NCBI GenBank assembly: GCA_000697335.1
Contig: JNEM01008368.1
Location: 1 to 23,030, forward strand
DNA: 23,030 bases
Reading direction: 5' to 3'
Source: Conidiobolus incongruus B7586
Lineage: Eukaryota; Entomophthoromycota; Entomophthoromycetes; Entomophthorales; Conidiobolaceae
Shown here: one piece after another, positions 1-9,841 of the stretch
Layout of the letters: each line of letters opens with the position of its first letter
How positions within the stretch are numbered: position 1 is the first letter of the stretch
Made by a program: the position numbers and the translations under genes
The notes under the pieces: model-generated
Told to the model about the DNA's origin: nothing
Seen by the model: the letters and a program-made list of their open reading frames with translations, nothing else
Databases searched by the model: none

Positions 1-130
1 AATAAAAAGAACTATTTTTTAGGTATTAGATCTTTGCTAAAAGTATAGCAAAAAGTTATTAGAAATAAAGGAAATTATTAATTTTATATTATATATTTAT
101 TTTTATATATTTTATATTAAAATATTTATT
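1..130 (+). repeat. Diverged direct repeat, copy 1
   Basis: Both copies begin with the same 20 bases, AATAAAAAGAACTATTTTTT. After that they align loosely for about 110 bases, through a shared stretch reading like TTATTAATTTTATATT. The spacing of the starts is 375 bases. Copy 1 touches the window edge, so the repeat may begin further left. The repeat is non-coding and of unknown family. Confidence 0.55.
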
Positions 131-375
131 TATTTTCAATTACAAAAAATTCTTATTATTAAAAATTCAGAGTAATAATTATAAAATATATAAAATTAAA
201 GTTATAAAAAATTTTTTATATAAAAAAATAGAGGGAGTTATTATATCTAGTATATTCACTTAATTATAACTTATATGATTATAATTGTTTGAAATAATTA
301 AAAAACAGCCTATAGGAAAAAGAAATTCCTGTAAACAAATTAAATTGATTTGTGAAATATTAAATTTCAATCTTT

Positions 376-505
376 AATAAAAAGAACTATTTTTTAAGGA
401 TTAGAAATTAATTAAAAATATAAAAGAGTTATTAATAATAAAAAAAGCTATTAATTTTATATTATTAATTAATTTTTATATATTATTTATTAATTTATTT
501 GTTTA
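376..505 (+). repeat. Diverged direct repeat, copy 2
   Basis: This is the partner of the repeat at position 1. It starts with the identical 20-base block and then diverges, with several small gaps. It could be a local duplication or two insertions of the same short element. No inverted ends or target duplication were seen. Confidence 0.55.
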
Positions 506-740
506 ATTTTAATTTTAAAATTGTGCTATTACTTAATTTTTACATTAATATCAAATTAAATTTTTTATTTTTTATTTCAAAATGCCTTATATATTATAAT
601 TGAGTAAAATATTTAAAAAATTTAAAAGATAAATATCAATAGAATATACCACAATACATATAAAGCATATTAAAAATAGAAGTTGAAAAAATATTATCAA
701 CTAAAAAATATTAGTTTTTAAAAAATATGGAAATTAAAAC

Positions 741-746
741 AAAAAA
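741..746 (-). terminator. Pol III terminator of tRNA-Glu copy 1
   Basis: Six A on the plus strand, hence six T on the transcribed minus strand, lie 11 bases past the 3' end of the tRNA. That is a standard RNA polymerase III stop. Confidence 0.8.
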
Positions 747-757
747 GAATATATGTA

Positions 758-829
758 CTCCGATACAGGGAATCGAACCCTGGCCGTCTCGGTGAAAGCG
801 AGAAATCCTAACCACTGGACCATATCGGA
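758..829 (-). tRNA. tRNA-Glu, anticodon UUC (copy 1)
   Basis: This 72-base cloverleaf reads on the minus strand. The 7-bp acceptor stem pairs TCCGATA with TATCGGA, followed by discriminator G. The anticodon stem TCTCG/CGAGA encloses the loop CTTTCAC, giving anticodon TTC, which reads GAA for glutamate. The A box (TGGTCCAGTGG) and B box (GGTTCGATTCC), the internal Pol III promoter, are intact. There is no intron and CCA is not encoded. The gene is identical base for base to the copy at 6855-6926, which points the other way. Confidence 0.97.
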
Positions 830-1034
830 TTAAGATTTTAAGTTTATAATTATTATAAATATTAAATGTTGACCAAATTTCCTCATCTCTTATTCTTCAA
901 TTTCCTTTTAATTCTATATTTAATTTTTTTTATCTCTACAATATTTCTCTTTTTCTTTAAGTTTCATAATTTTTTTATATATTTTCTACAAATTTAACTC
1001 TATTTTCACACCGTTCATAGTTAATTTTAAATTA

Positions 1035-1056
<22 letters not shown>
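1035..1056 (+). repeat. (AT)11 microsatellite
   Basis: An uninterrupted AT dinucleotide run of 22 bases. Such tracts are common in AT-rich spacers and are likely variable in length. Confidence 0.9.
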
Positions 1057-1065
<9 letters not shown>

Positions 1066-1229
1066 TAATTATCATCAAAAATATATTAGTAATCATAATT
1101 TAATTGGCAATATGATTACTATTTCAATTTAAATTTTTTAATATAATTAATATAATGATATTTTATCCGTATTTATCCAATATTATTAATTTATCTTTAA
1201 TCTTACATATATTATTTCATATCATAATA

Positions 1230-1233
<4 letters not shown>

Positions 1234-1260
<27 letters not shown>
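1234..1260 (+). repeat. (TA)13 microsatellite
   Basis: An uninterrupted TA dinucleotide run of about 27 bases, some 180 bases from the other AT tract. Confidence 0.9.
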
Positions 1261-2358
1261 TTCAAATATCGAATTATATTTTTGACTATTGTACTAAGTT
1301 TGATTGTGAATTGAGTATTCTATTATAAAAAATATATACAGTATTATTGAAATAATTCCAAAATTTTAATATATAAATTCAAACTGCATAATATACACTA
1401 TAATATTTAATACCGGGATATACCATATATATTCACTATATTAAATTAGAATTTTTCATTAATTTTGAGGATTTTTCTATATTGATTATTCATTAATATT
1501 GGAAAAATAATAAATTAATTAGAGGGTTAATATAAAGATCTTGACTGATAGCTATAAAGGAGTAATTAATAACATTTTATTACAAACTTCATATTGTTCA
1601 ATACCAATATTTTAACTATAAAAAATAAATTATGAGTATAAAACGATGGTAGGCTATAATCTCCATTTACAAAATCTGTTGACTTAATATTGATCAAAAA
1701 TTTTTAAAAACCTCAAAAACATGCTTGTAACTAAATTAATGTTCATTATTTTAGTCATAATCCAATAATTATAATTTAATAATGCAGCGCCTAAATACCT
1801 ATTAATTTACACTAATACAATTTTATTTTCATAATGAATACAACTCTATAATTACAATTTGCCAAGTTTATTCACTATTTACTCAAATTCTCTACCCACC
1901 CACAATTCAAAGGTAATATCATTATGAAATAAACATTTCTAATTATAACCAAAAAATATTTGATCAGTATCAAGAAACTTTTGATAATAGAGATTAAAAA
2001 CGATTTAATATGATTTATTAATGAAATTGAATAAAATAGATTAACCACGATTTAAAGGGATTGTTTAATGAAAAAGTGATTTGTAATTTGTGATCCCATT
2101 AAGCAAAATGATAGCAAATTCGAAATATCTACCAATATTTTAGAAGTTAAAATGGTACAAAAGGATTCAAAATCGAATCCATAGGTTGTAATGAGAATTT
2201 GTGGCTTTTGAATCATATTCTAGTTAAAAAAGTCCCAAAAATTATAGAAAAAATATTCATTTTGATAAAAGTGAATTAGTCATCAATGATATCATTTTAA
2301 TTATAATTTTTTTACATTAAACAGGAATCTCATTCAATTTTCATAGGTTGATATCATA

Positions 2359-2364
2359 TTTATT
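2359..2364 (-). promoter_or_regulatory. Candidate poly(A) signal of the arrestin gene
   Basis: AATAAA on the minus strand, 42 bases past the arrestin stop codon. The distance is right for cleavage-site choice, but the hexamer is cheap in such AT-rich DNA. Confidence 0.4.
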
Positions 2365-2406
2365 TTATTGAAAATATTTACAAAATGTTTAGATAAGTTA
2401 TCAAGA

Positions 2407-3525
2407 TTAATTAGTTGATATGGTTTGAGAAAATGATGGTGGTGGAATGAAGGTGAGTTCGTCATAGTTGGGAGGTGAGCAATCTCTCTGCAATGTGATG
2501 GATCCTTCCTCAAGTTGGAGGCCTGAATACACGGGCAATTCTTCTTCATTACCTTCTGTGATGCGATTAGCATTGGAAGGATCAAGTATTGTTACGGGGA
2601 TTTTTAAAGAGATCATTCTAGGTTGATTATTTAAATATAAACACAAGGATACAACTAACCAGTGCTTAGTTTTGATTAAGTCATTATTTGTTGTGCGAGT
2701 GAGATTGCTGGATTCTAAAGGTATCGTGACGGTAGATTGGATCTTATTGATCTGATGCTTGGGTATTTTGTATTCGATCTTATCCAAATCTTCTTCTTTG
2801 ATCACTTGACGACCTTTGGAATCCGTCAAAGTTGTTTTTTGCTGAATACCAAAGGCAATTTTGGCAAATTGGCAATTTTTCAATGGAACGAGGGAGCTCA
2901 TATCAATGTGAATAGTTGTGGATTGGCCTGGAATAAGTGCTTTATATGGACTGGTAATAGTATAATCGAGGACATCATTCCAAACTCCGGTAAAGTAGAC
3001 AGATTCGTATGCCAATGAACTTGAGGGAGAGGTCAATCTCTTGACCAAGTAAGGAATAGTATGTGTGTAATGTTGACCTTTTGAGAGTTTAAGATCAATA
3101 TTAAATTCATATTTGATACTGGCGTCTGGCATTTCGAGTGAAGCAGGAAGATCACCAGGTAATACCAATTCAAAGGGATATGAATATTGACCTTCAGGTA
3201 CTTCAAAGTAAGATCCATTTTCACTTTCATAAAAGTTCCAAGCTTGAGTAATCAATTCTTTGTGGCCATGATGAGATATTCCATTTTGAGAGATGCAAGT
3301 TCTGATAGATCCTTCAAATTTCATATTAACCTTAGCAATTTTAATTGGTACTTTAGAAGTTAAGATCATGTGGCCTTGAACCACTACACCACTACATTCT
3401 AAAGGATCACCATGAAATTCGATATGATCTAAGGTAGCAAATTTACATTCCAAGTTCAACCAACTGGGAAGTGAAGACTGAGTCAAGCTGAGCTGATTGA
3501 TGAACTTTTGAAGTATACTAGTCAT
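2407..3525 (-). CDS. Alpha-arrestin (ARRDC/ART-like) with PY motifs
   Basis: A single-exon gene of 372 residues. The frame stays open ten codons further up, but only to a TTG. The first ATG, at 3523-3525 in the context AAAATGA, is taken as the start. The arrestin N-terminal domain covers roughly residues 28-165 and includes the family signature YPFELVLPG at 116-124. The arrestin C-terminal domain covers about 175-315. The tail carries LPVY (330-333) and a canonical PPNY (351-354). In yeast and animals, PY motifs of this kind bind WW domains of Rsp5/Nedd4 ubiquitin ligases, and alpha-arrestins direct them to plasma-membrane transporters for endocytosis. The adaptor role here is inferred from this architecture; the cargo cannot be told. 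The length is short for a fungal ART and closer to animal ARRDC proteins. It has no operon-like partner; the nearest genes are kilobases away. Confidence 0.93.
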   Translation of the reverse strand: MTSILQKFINQLSLTQSSLPSWLNLECKFATLDHIEFHGDPLECSGVVVQGHMILTSKVPIKIAKVNMKFEGSIRTCISQNGISHHGHKELITQAWNFYESENGSYFEVPEGQYSYPFELVLPGDLPASLEMPDASIKYEFNIDLKLSKGQHYTHTIPYLVKRLTSPSSSLAYESVYFTGVWNDVLDYTITSPYKALIPGQSTTIHIDMSSLVPLKNCQFAKIAFGIQQKTTLTDSKGRQVIKEEDLDKIEYKIPKHQINKIQSTVTIPLESSNLTRTTNNDLIKTKHWLVVSLCLYLNNQPRMISLKIPVTILDPSNANRITEGNEEELPVYSGLQLEEGSITLQRDCSPPNYDELTFIPPPSFSQTISTN

Positions 3526-3764
3526 TTTGATGAATAAAGTGAAGTTACTATCCAAGGGTTGTTTATATATGAATTCGAAATCCTTAATTATAATCTAACA
3601 AGATTGAATTAATGGGGGAAAGCCAATTAATTAACAAATATTAATAATACAATAAATTAAACAGATTTCAGTAAGATAAGTATCGCGGGATTATTTACTT
3701 TGAAGCGATATTTATCAATATTGAAGATGGGATTCACTTGAATAATTACAGTTCCCTGGATCCT

Positions 3765-3775
3765 CTATTTATATA
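3765..3775 (-). promoter_or_regulatory. Candidate TATA box of the arrestin gene
   Basis: On the minus strand this reads TATATAAATAG, a full TATA consensus, about 240 bases upstream of the arrestin ATG. A second TATA-like site (ATATATAAAC) lies at about 3562-3571, only some 40 bases from the ATG. In DNA this AT-rich neither can be preferred from sequence alone. Confidence 0.3.
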
Positions 3776-4202
3776 TATTTTTTAATTTGAATTTGCTTTT
3801 CTTCCACCCTTCATTCCGTATTCTCACTCTTTTCATTTCACTTATATTCCCCCCGAATCTTCTCCCCCATTACATTATTTTCATTTTGGGTAATTAAATC
3901 TTTCCTTTTTGATCCAATTATGACTGAGAAAAGTGAGGCAGTTAACTTATATAGAAACGAGGTTGACTTGAATTTAGACTTCATAAAGATTTGAAGAGAA
4001 TCTGCCTGATTGACTCAATTGGTTTGTTTAAGGAATGTGTTAGTTTGAGGTCTTATAATGAACATTATCAATATGAAAATCCGCAATCTTAAGCGAGTTT
4101 AAGCACTTTAATTACCGAAATAAGGTGATCTAGTCAATCATTTCAGATTCAGCAGTAAACCAAACCAAATCACTTCGGCTCATTTGAATAAGCAGCTTTT
4201 CA

Positions 4203-4232
4203 AACCATCGTCAACAGCTGACGACTATGGTT
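4203..4232. other. Strong hairpin in spacer
   Basis: Eleven base pairs close a five-base loop. The 5' arm at 4203-4213 pairs with 4219-4224 and 4228-4232, leaving a three-base bulge (CTA). The stem holds five G:C pairs in a region that is mostly A and T. It could be part of an unknown structured RNA, a relic of a mobile element, or chance. Confidence 0.5.
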
Positions 4233-6854
4233 GCTAAAAATTATTAACCGGATACCAATTTAGATAAAAGGATTCATTTGCAATATACAAATTATCCCAT
4301 TAGCTTACTACTTTTCTAATTTTAGCATCTTCATCAATTTAAAAAATATATTATTGAATTATTATTAATTATTATTTGGCTAAAAAATATATTTTGATAC
4401 TAAATACGTCTTTATTATTCTTTAATGAATAGTATCACAAGATAAAGAAACTTCTAAATTAATGGAACGTGAATTTCAAGGAGAGGGCGACTTGGGTGTG
4501 ATTTAATTTAAGTTGATAGGGTGCTCAAAGACAATATTACTTAAAGAAGTATATTATATCATAATCTTTTTTAAATTATCATACAATAAAAGCTATGATT
4601 CTAAAAAATGGCACTTTAAGCTTTGACCCTTATCATGCAATTTATCAACTGGACGATTTTAATCCAATCAGAATTCACTATGTCCCTTAAAAATACCCTC
4701 ATTTACTTAAATTGAATTTCATTGCCAAAGCTCTATAGTTCCTTATTCTTTTCAAATCTACATTTTGCCACATATATCAAGTAATTTTTTTTAAATTTCC
4801 ATAAGTGTTCTGTTTGATTTTATAGCTGTATTAATGGATATAATGTTTATTTGAACTATATTTAATAAACACTCTATTTAAAATAATTTTCCACGATGCT
4901 TTTGAGCCATTATATTGTACCTAAACACTTCAGCTCAACTTTCACTGTTTTGGTAAAAAAATATCATAATATCAATTTTAAAATTCTACTTAAAAATGAG
5001 TTATTTTTCATATTCATTGATTGACTTAATTTTTGAAAAATTGAAGATAATACTTATAAAGTTAATAACATAATAGCAATGTAAGATTGACAGATAATCT
5101 ATTCTTAATAATTATCCTGAATATTAAAAGAGATTAGTATGGCTAATTATAAATACACAAAGTGGATTTTCTAAAGAATGTAACGGACCATCCCTAATTA
5201 AATCTGGACTGGTTTTTGCAATATCTCAACTCCATTAATTTATTGTAATTAAAGCAAATCATTCAATTACCACTTAAAATTCACCTCTGATTTAGGAGGT
5301 ATTAGCAAAAATCTGAAAAATTCGCTCTCAATCCCGTGACGATTAGAAGACGTCATATTAAATCAATGTACTCCTAAAATGAAATCATCGTTTGATAAAT
5401 TGAATTAATTTCAATTATTAAAAATTTCTATATTGAGAATAATTTGGGAAGATTAGTGCATTTTATTCAAGGATTATTTTTCATTCAAATATCTGGTTTT
5501 AGTTAAAAATAATCATAAATGTTATGAGCATTGATAGTTAAATTATTGTTAGGTATTAACCCATTAACTAGTTCAAGTCAATAGTTAGAATATTTGCCAA
5601 GTTCTTAATAATTGAAGCATAAAATATACATATATATTCTTAAACTTTTTATTTTATAATATAGAAAATGCCTCCTAGTATTATGACATCATCTAAAACA
5701 ACTTGAAGTAGATAAAGATCAATATTAGACGCTTAACTCCAATTCTTCTAAAAATTTGAATTTTGACAGAGATATTCTCCAAAGATGTTAAAAATACAAT
5801 TTATTAATAGAATTATTGATTAATAGTATTATTACATTGATGATTACACATTTAACAGTAACTTGATTACTTTTACTCTCGATTTGATCGATTATATCAT
5901 CCAACAACAATTTATAAACAAATTTTTGATCAAACTTTTAGATTATGTGAAAAAAATTGAAATTCTTGTTTGATAAATTCAAAGATAGATTTGGTAATTT
6001 TGAATAGATTATTATGTTTAATTTATTTAGTTAAACATATTCTTTAATAGTAACCAATAAAATATTTTTGAATTTTTCTCGATTAAGTAACATCTATTTT
6101 AATAATTGAATTATTAAAGTTATTTAGTATTATTCAAATCTAATTTAAACATTTGGAGATTGATTGAGGCCATTATTCTTTTTCATCATTAATCCCAATT
6201 TTCAAGAATGTTATACTATCCATTTTCATTTTGTCATAACTGATAGCTTTATAATAGTTTGAATAAATTAGTTCAATTTTATATAATTACTGCTCCTTTG
6301 GGGCAATATGTTTCGATAATGATCGAAAAATTACTATTTTATCATATCACTAATTTCGAATACCATTTTAGTTTAACTACTATTACACAATTATATATCA
6401 TTTATATTACAAATATATATCGATTTTGTTATAAAAATGCCCTCTTCAATAATGATTCATAACTATCAATTTTTGAAAAATATTAGTTACATTAGGTTAA
6501 CTTTGAAATTAATTATTCTTGATTTAACAATAAGTTTATAATGGTTTGATGTATTTTTTGCAATAATTTTAAAAATATTTACTCTTTAAAAATATAAATT
6601 TTTTGCATCATACATGATCTGTTCATAATTTTATAGTATGAAATAAAAATAGAATTATGAAAAAAGTGAACAAAGAAATAAAATGATTGTTATATAGAAA
6701 TTAAAAATAATAAGAATTAAATATAATGATTGAAAAATAATAAAAATTAAAAGTAGAAGAAAGGTTAAATAAATTAAAGAAAAAATAAAAGTATAAAAAT
6801 GTTCAATCTAATATTGATTAACGCTATATTAAATTATTTGGAGTCATTTTCTAA

Positions 6855-6926
6855 TCCGATATGGTCCAGTGGTTAGGATTTCTCGCTTTCACCGAGACGG
6901 CCAGGGTTCGATTCCCTGTATCGGAG
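6855..6926 (+). tRNA. tRNA-Glu, anticodon UUC (copy 2)
   Basis: This is identical in all 72 bases to the minus-strand copy at 758-829, including the TTC anticodon, discriminator G and intact A and B boxes. The flanks are not alike beyond a few bases, so this is not a recent segmental duplication with visible borders. The gene converges with the mitochondrial PheRS gene, whose stop codon lies 132 bases beyond the tRNA 3' end. Confidence 0.97.
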
Positions 6927-6967
6927 GGTCAATATCCTTTAATATAACAATTAAAATCTTCATTTAA

Positions 6968-6973
6968 TTTTTT
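6968..6973 (+). terminator. Candidate Pol III terminator of tRNA-Glu copy 2
   Basis: A run of six T starts 42 bases past the tRNA 3' end. The nearer sequence has no run of four or more T. The primary transcript would therefore carry a trailer longer than usual. Confidence 0.6.
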
Positions 6974-7039
6974 GTTGATTTAAATATTTAATATAATTTT
7001 TTTAAAAAAATAATGATAGATTATATCAATCATTAATAA

Positions 7040-7045
7040 TTTATT
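7040..7045 (-). promoter_or_regulatory. Candidate poly(A) signal of mitochondrial PheRS
   Basis: AATAAA on the minus strand, 13 bases past the stop codon. It lies between the PheRS stop and the convergent tRNA-Glu gene, as expected if the mRNA ends before reaching the tRNA. Confidence 0.45.
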
Positions 7046-7058
7046 ACAAAAGAGAAAT

Positions 7059-8496
7059 TTATCTTAATTCTAATTCCAATTCTTCAGCAACTTTTTTTCT
7101 TAATTGCTCTTGTAATAGGTTGATTTCTTCATTGGTAACGGTACTAAAATTATCAATTAGTAGAGTGATTAAATCATAGAGTTCTTTATAACTTACCGAT
7201 CCATAGATCGATATACGATTCTGTAGCACATGGATTCCTTCTTGTTCTTAGGGTGGATGAAGTGATCGATGCGGGAGACACTTTCGACCAAGTCACCGGC
7301 AACTTCGCGGACAATATCACAGAAGGTGTTTTCTTCGAAGGGCTTCGTGATCCAGAAGGACAAGTCTTTAGTGCATGGAGGATGCTTGGAAAAGCTCTGG
7401 AACTTGACAATGGGCTCTGTGGGCTTGGCATTGGCGAATTGGGTGAGGAAACGAGAGTCCTGGCTCCAGAACAAACGAATGTCGGGGATAGAGTGCATGA
7501 CCATGGCTAAACGTTCGAGACCGAGACCGAAGGCCCATTCCATTTCGTCAGAGCGGTTGGAGCTATTGAGGATGGGTTGCTGTAAAATACCACAACCGAG
7601 TACTTCGAGCCATTTATTTTGGTACCATACTTCAACTTCCCAACTGGGTGATGTGAAGGGGAAGTAGGCTTCAATCCAGCGGATCTTGAGATCCTTCTCC
7701 TGATGGAATAAACCTTGAAGCATGTTGTTCAAGGACATCTTCAAATGATTAGACAGCAATTGAACTTTTTCGGGATCATGACATTCCTGAATTGGGTTAT
7801 TTTTACTCAAATTAGCAAGATCAGCAGTAGGATCTTCAATATAGGCAGGAGGCTTATAATCCTTAAGATCTCTCTTAACTTGGTCGGTCAATTCAGCAGT
7901 CTTGAACAAGCGCAAACCCTCCATTTGGTGAAATACGGGGTAGTGAGAGTTATCAATTTCATCACGACGATAGACGTCGGCAGTAATGAGGAATTTGTTC
8001 TCATTCAAATTTTGAAGCACTTCACGTTCGTTAGCTGAAGTATGAGTTCTCAACATGATATCCTTATTTAAATAAAAACTGTCGGATGGATTACGTCCGG
8101 GATGATCAGCTGGGAACAACAAATGATCGAAATTGTCCTTAACACTTACAACAGCTGGAAAATCGTTGTAGGATTTGAAGCCGGGCATCAAAGTCTCAAT
8201 TCTCTCTTTCAACTGTTGAATGGGATGACCTTTTTGATTGTGGAGTTTATAGGGTAATTTGCTCAAAATACTGGGTGTGACATTGGTATATTCATCCGCG
8301 GGGTATGTTATACCATTGTAGGTGACTGGAGGGAATTTTTTCGATAATTGAACATTATCTAAAATTGTTAATTATAAACACAATCATTTGAATTAATAAA
8401 TTTAAAATTACTAGAAAATTGTCTATAATTATTTATTTTATTAAATTTCAAAGAGTTATTTAATAATATTCTAATATTGGAGTGTAATCTGAACAT
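7059..8496 (-). CDS. Mitochondrial phenylalanyl-tRNA synthetase (monomeric, class II)
   Basis: Three exons read on the minus strand: 8496-8412, 8358-7197 and 7143-7059, giving 443 residues; human FARS2 and yeast MSF1 are similar in length. The enzyme charges mitochondrial tRNA-Phe with phenylalanine in the matrix. Exon 1 supplies a targeting peptide (residues 1-30) rich in Arg, Asn and Ser with no acidic residue, ending near RQFSS, a plausible processing site. The catalytic core shows THTS (133-136), motif 2 beginning YRRDEID (158-164) with HYPVFHQMEG, and motif 3 GLGLERLA (306-313). The ferredoxin-fold anticodon-binding domain runs from about 348 to the end. Its last part (YRSMDR followed by TVTNEE) is recovered only by removing intron 2. 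Both junctions keep frame. The start is the first ATG of exon 1. Confidence 0.95.
7144..7196 (-). other. Intron 2 of mitochondrial PheRS
   Basis: 53 bases, starting GTAAGT and ending TTTTAG on the minus strand, phase 2. Without splicing the frame stops one codon after YRSMD. With splicing, the conserved end of the anticodon-binding domain follows directly, which is strong evidence that the intron is real. Confidence 0.93.
8359..8411 (-). other. Intron 1 of mitochondrial PheRS
   Basis: 53 bases, starting GTAATT and ending TTTTAG on the minus strand, phase 1, with a branch-point-like TTAAC about ten bases before the 3' end. It separates the exon for the targeting peptide from the enzyme. The codon-perfect junction and the peptide's composition support it. 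Confidence 0.87.
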
Positions 8497-9841
8497 TTTT
8501 TTAATAATTTTATTTTTTAATATATTTTGGAACCTATTACAATCTCTTTATTAATCACATTCAACTATAAATTTTATGGGATCCTAGTTTATTTTTAATT
8601 TTCAACTTTTTTAATTTATATAACAATATTATTATTTCATTATTAATAAATATAGTATTGAATTTAGAAATATTAAAGGTGGAGATATTTCAAAAACCTT
8701 ATAAATTCATTATTAATAGACTTAATTTGAATAATTTGACTATATTTTTAGCTATTGTTGTATTAATTCTATTAACCTTTATTATTTTTATTTTTCACTG
8801 ATTCATTGAATCAATTGCATCAAACAAATCTTATTTGCAGCTAAATAGTTAGCTATAAAATTTATTGTAATGCTAAAACATATCTTAGTGAAAAAATATA
8901 TAGCAATATTTTAATTAATATTATAGAATCAACATATTCATAACAAAAATATTATAGGAATATAATTAAAAAATAGGTTCATTTAATGACTTAGGAAGAC
9001 TTGACTAATAATGATGGATTATTTATTTATTGAATCCAAAATGGAAATGGAATTAATTGGGTTCAGAATTAGGATTATAGATGCTTAATTTTAATATCTA
9101 TTTAATTTATAAATTGAGGAATTGTTCATAGGTATTTTAAGCTATATTACAAGCTTGATATCTATTCAAAAAGTTTTAATATTTTTACAAAGCTTTTATT
9201 TAAGAAAAAGTTATTAGGTGGAATTATACATATTTGAAATACATATTATTATGACCTTAAGTGAGTAAAACTAAAATTTAGTTAATTATTATTATAATAA
9301 AATAATACTTCAATATCTGTTGGTCGTACTGAACTTCAAATATAACTTTAACCAAGATTTGGAACTAGAAATATTGTGTTTTATTTTTATTAAGTCAAAT
9401 TAAACAATATTGATATAATCAATCATAAACTCTGTTTAATATCTATGATTAACTGATTTAAATAATTTCATGCATATCAAGTAAAATAAGATTAACTATT
9501 TTTCATTATAGCAAATTCAAATTCGAAATATTAAATTTAATATCATAATATCATAACTTAATGGATAGATGGCAATTTTCATTATCAATGCAGAAAAACT
9601 TTGTACCAATGACTATTAAACTTAATAAACAAAATTAAATAATTAAACTTGAATTTAACCTACATCACTTCTCTCTATTAAATTAATTTTATTCAAAAGA
9701 ATTTTACTTTTATATATATAAGTTTTATAAATATCAACTAAATAATAAGATTTTAAGTGATATTATATATTTTTAGATATATATAAATATAGCTATTAAT
9801 AAAAAGAATTCAAATTGATTATATAATTATTTTTATTCAAA
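8497..9841. other. Divergent promoter region
   Basis: This stretch of 1.3 kb separates the 5' end of the PheRS gene (leftward) from that of the FHIP-family gene (rightward), so both promoters should lie here. It is very AT-rich and several TATA-like strings occur, none of them distinctive. No gene, RNA or repeat was recognised. Confidence 0.6.

Larger units (their letters stand above)
1..757. other. AT-rich spacer without a recognisable gene
   Basis: No frame here is longer than chance would give in sequence this poor in G and C. The only structure seen is the old direct duplication listed separately (about 1-130 and 376-505) and the Pol III stop signal of the leftward tRNA-Glu gene at its right edge. 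No ribosomal, snRNA or snoRNA signature was recognised. Confidence 0.7.
830..2406. other. AT-rich spacer without a recognisable gene
   Basis: This stretch lies between the 5' side of tRNA-Glu and the 3' end of the arrestin gene. It contains two AT microsatellites (listed separately). A small inverted repeat at 2163-2180 has GGATTC and GAATCC arms around a 6-base loop. The arrestin poly(A) hexamer lies near the right end. No coding frame was judged real. Confidence 0.7.
3526..6854. other. Long spacer upstream of arrestin, with a less AT-rich patch
   Basis: This spacer of 3.3 kb has no gene I can identify. The first 350 bases should hold the arrestin promoter: a C-rich and pyrimidine-rich stretch at about 3795-3870 and two TATA-like sites. 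From about 3900 to 4700 the sequence is visibly less AT-rich. It holds short open stretches (3920-3994, 3976-4092 in another frame, 4595-4690) and a strong hairpin (4203-4232). These could be remains of a gene or an unknown RNA; see the findings. From 4700 to 6850 the composition returns to AT-rich and nothing convincing is seen. A 67-codon open frame at 6259-6462 looks like chance. Confidence 0.6.

Noticed and set aside
1035-1260. CRISPR-like spaced repeats
   Set aside because: These are only AT dinucleotide tracts. No direct repeats with regular spacers occur anywhere in the window.
2737-3018. Open frame of 93 codons on the plus strand inside the arrestin gene
   Set aside because: It is the antisense shadow of a well-supported gene and has no recognisable domain.
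4595-4690. 31-codon ATG frame with a protein-like sequence (MILKNGTLSFDPYHAIYQ...)
   Set aside because: The opposite strand has an equally good 28-codon ATG frame over nearly the same bases, and no homologue is recognised. It is mentioned only as part of the less AT-rich patch.
6259-6462. 67-codon plus-strand frame before tRNA-Glu copy 2
   Set aside because: Its composition is what AT-rich noise gives (Ile, Tyr, Phe, Asn, Leu). There is no domain and no splice partner, and the length is within chance for this base content.
7253-8038. Several plus-strand open frames of 85-132 codons opposite mitochondrial PheRS
   Set aside because: The minus strand carries a full set of synthetase motifs. 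The plus-strand frames are by-products of that coding sequence.
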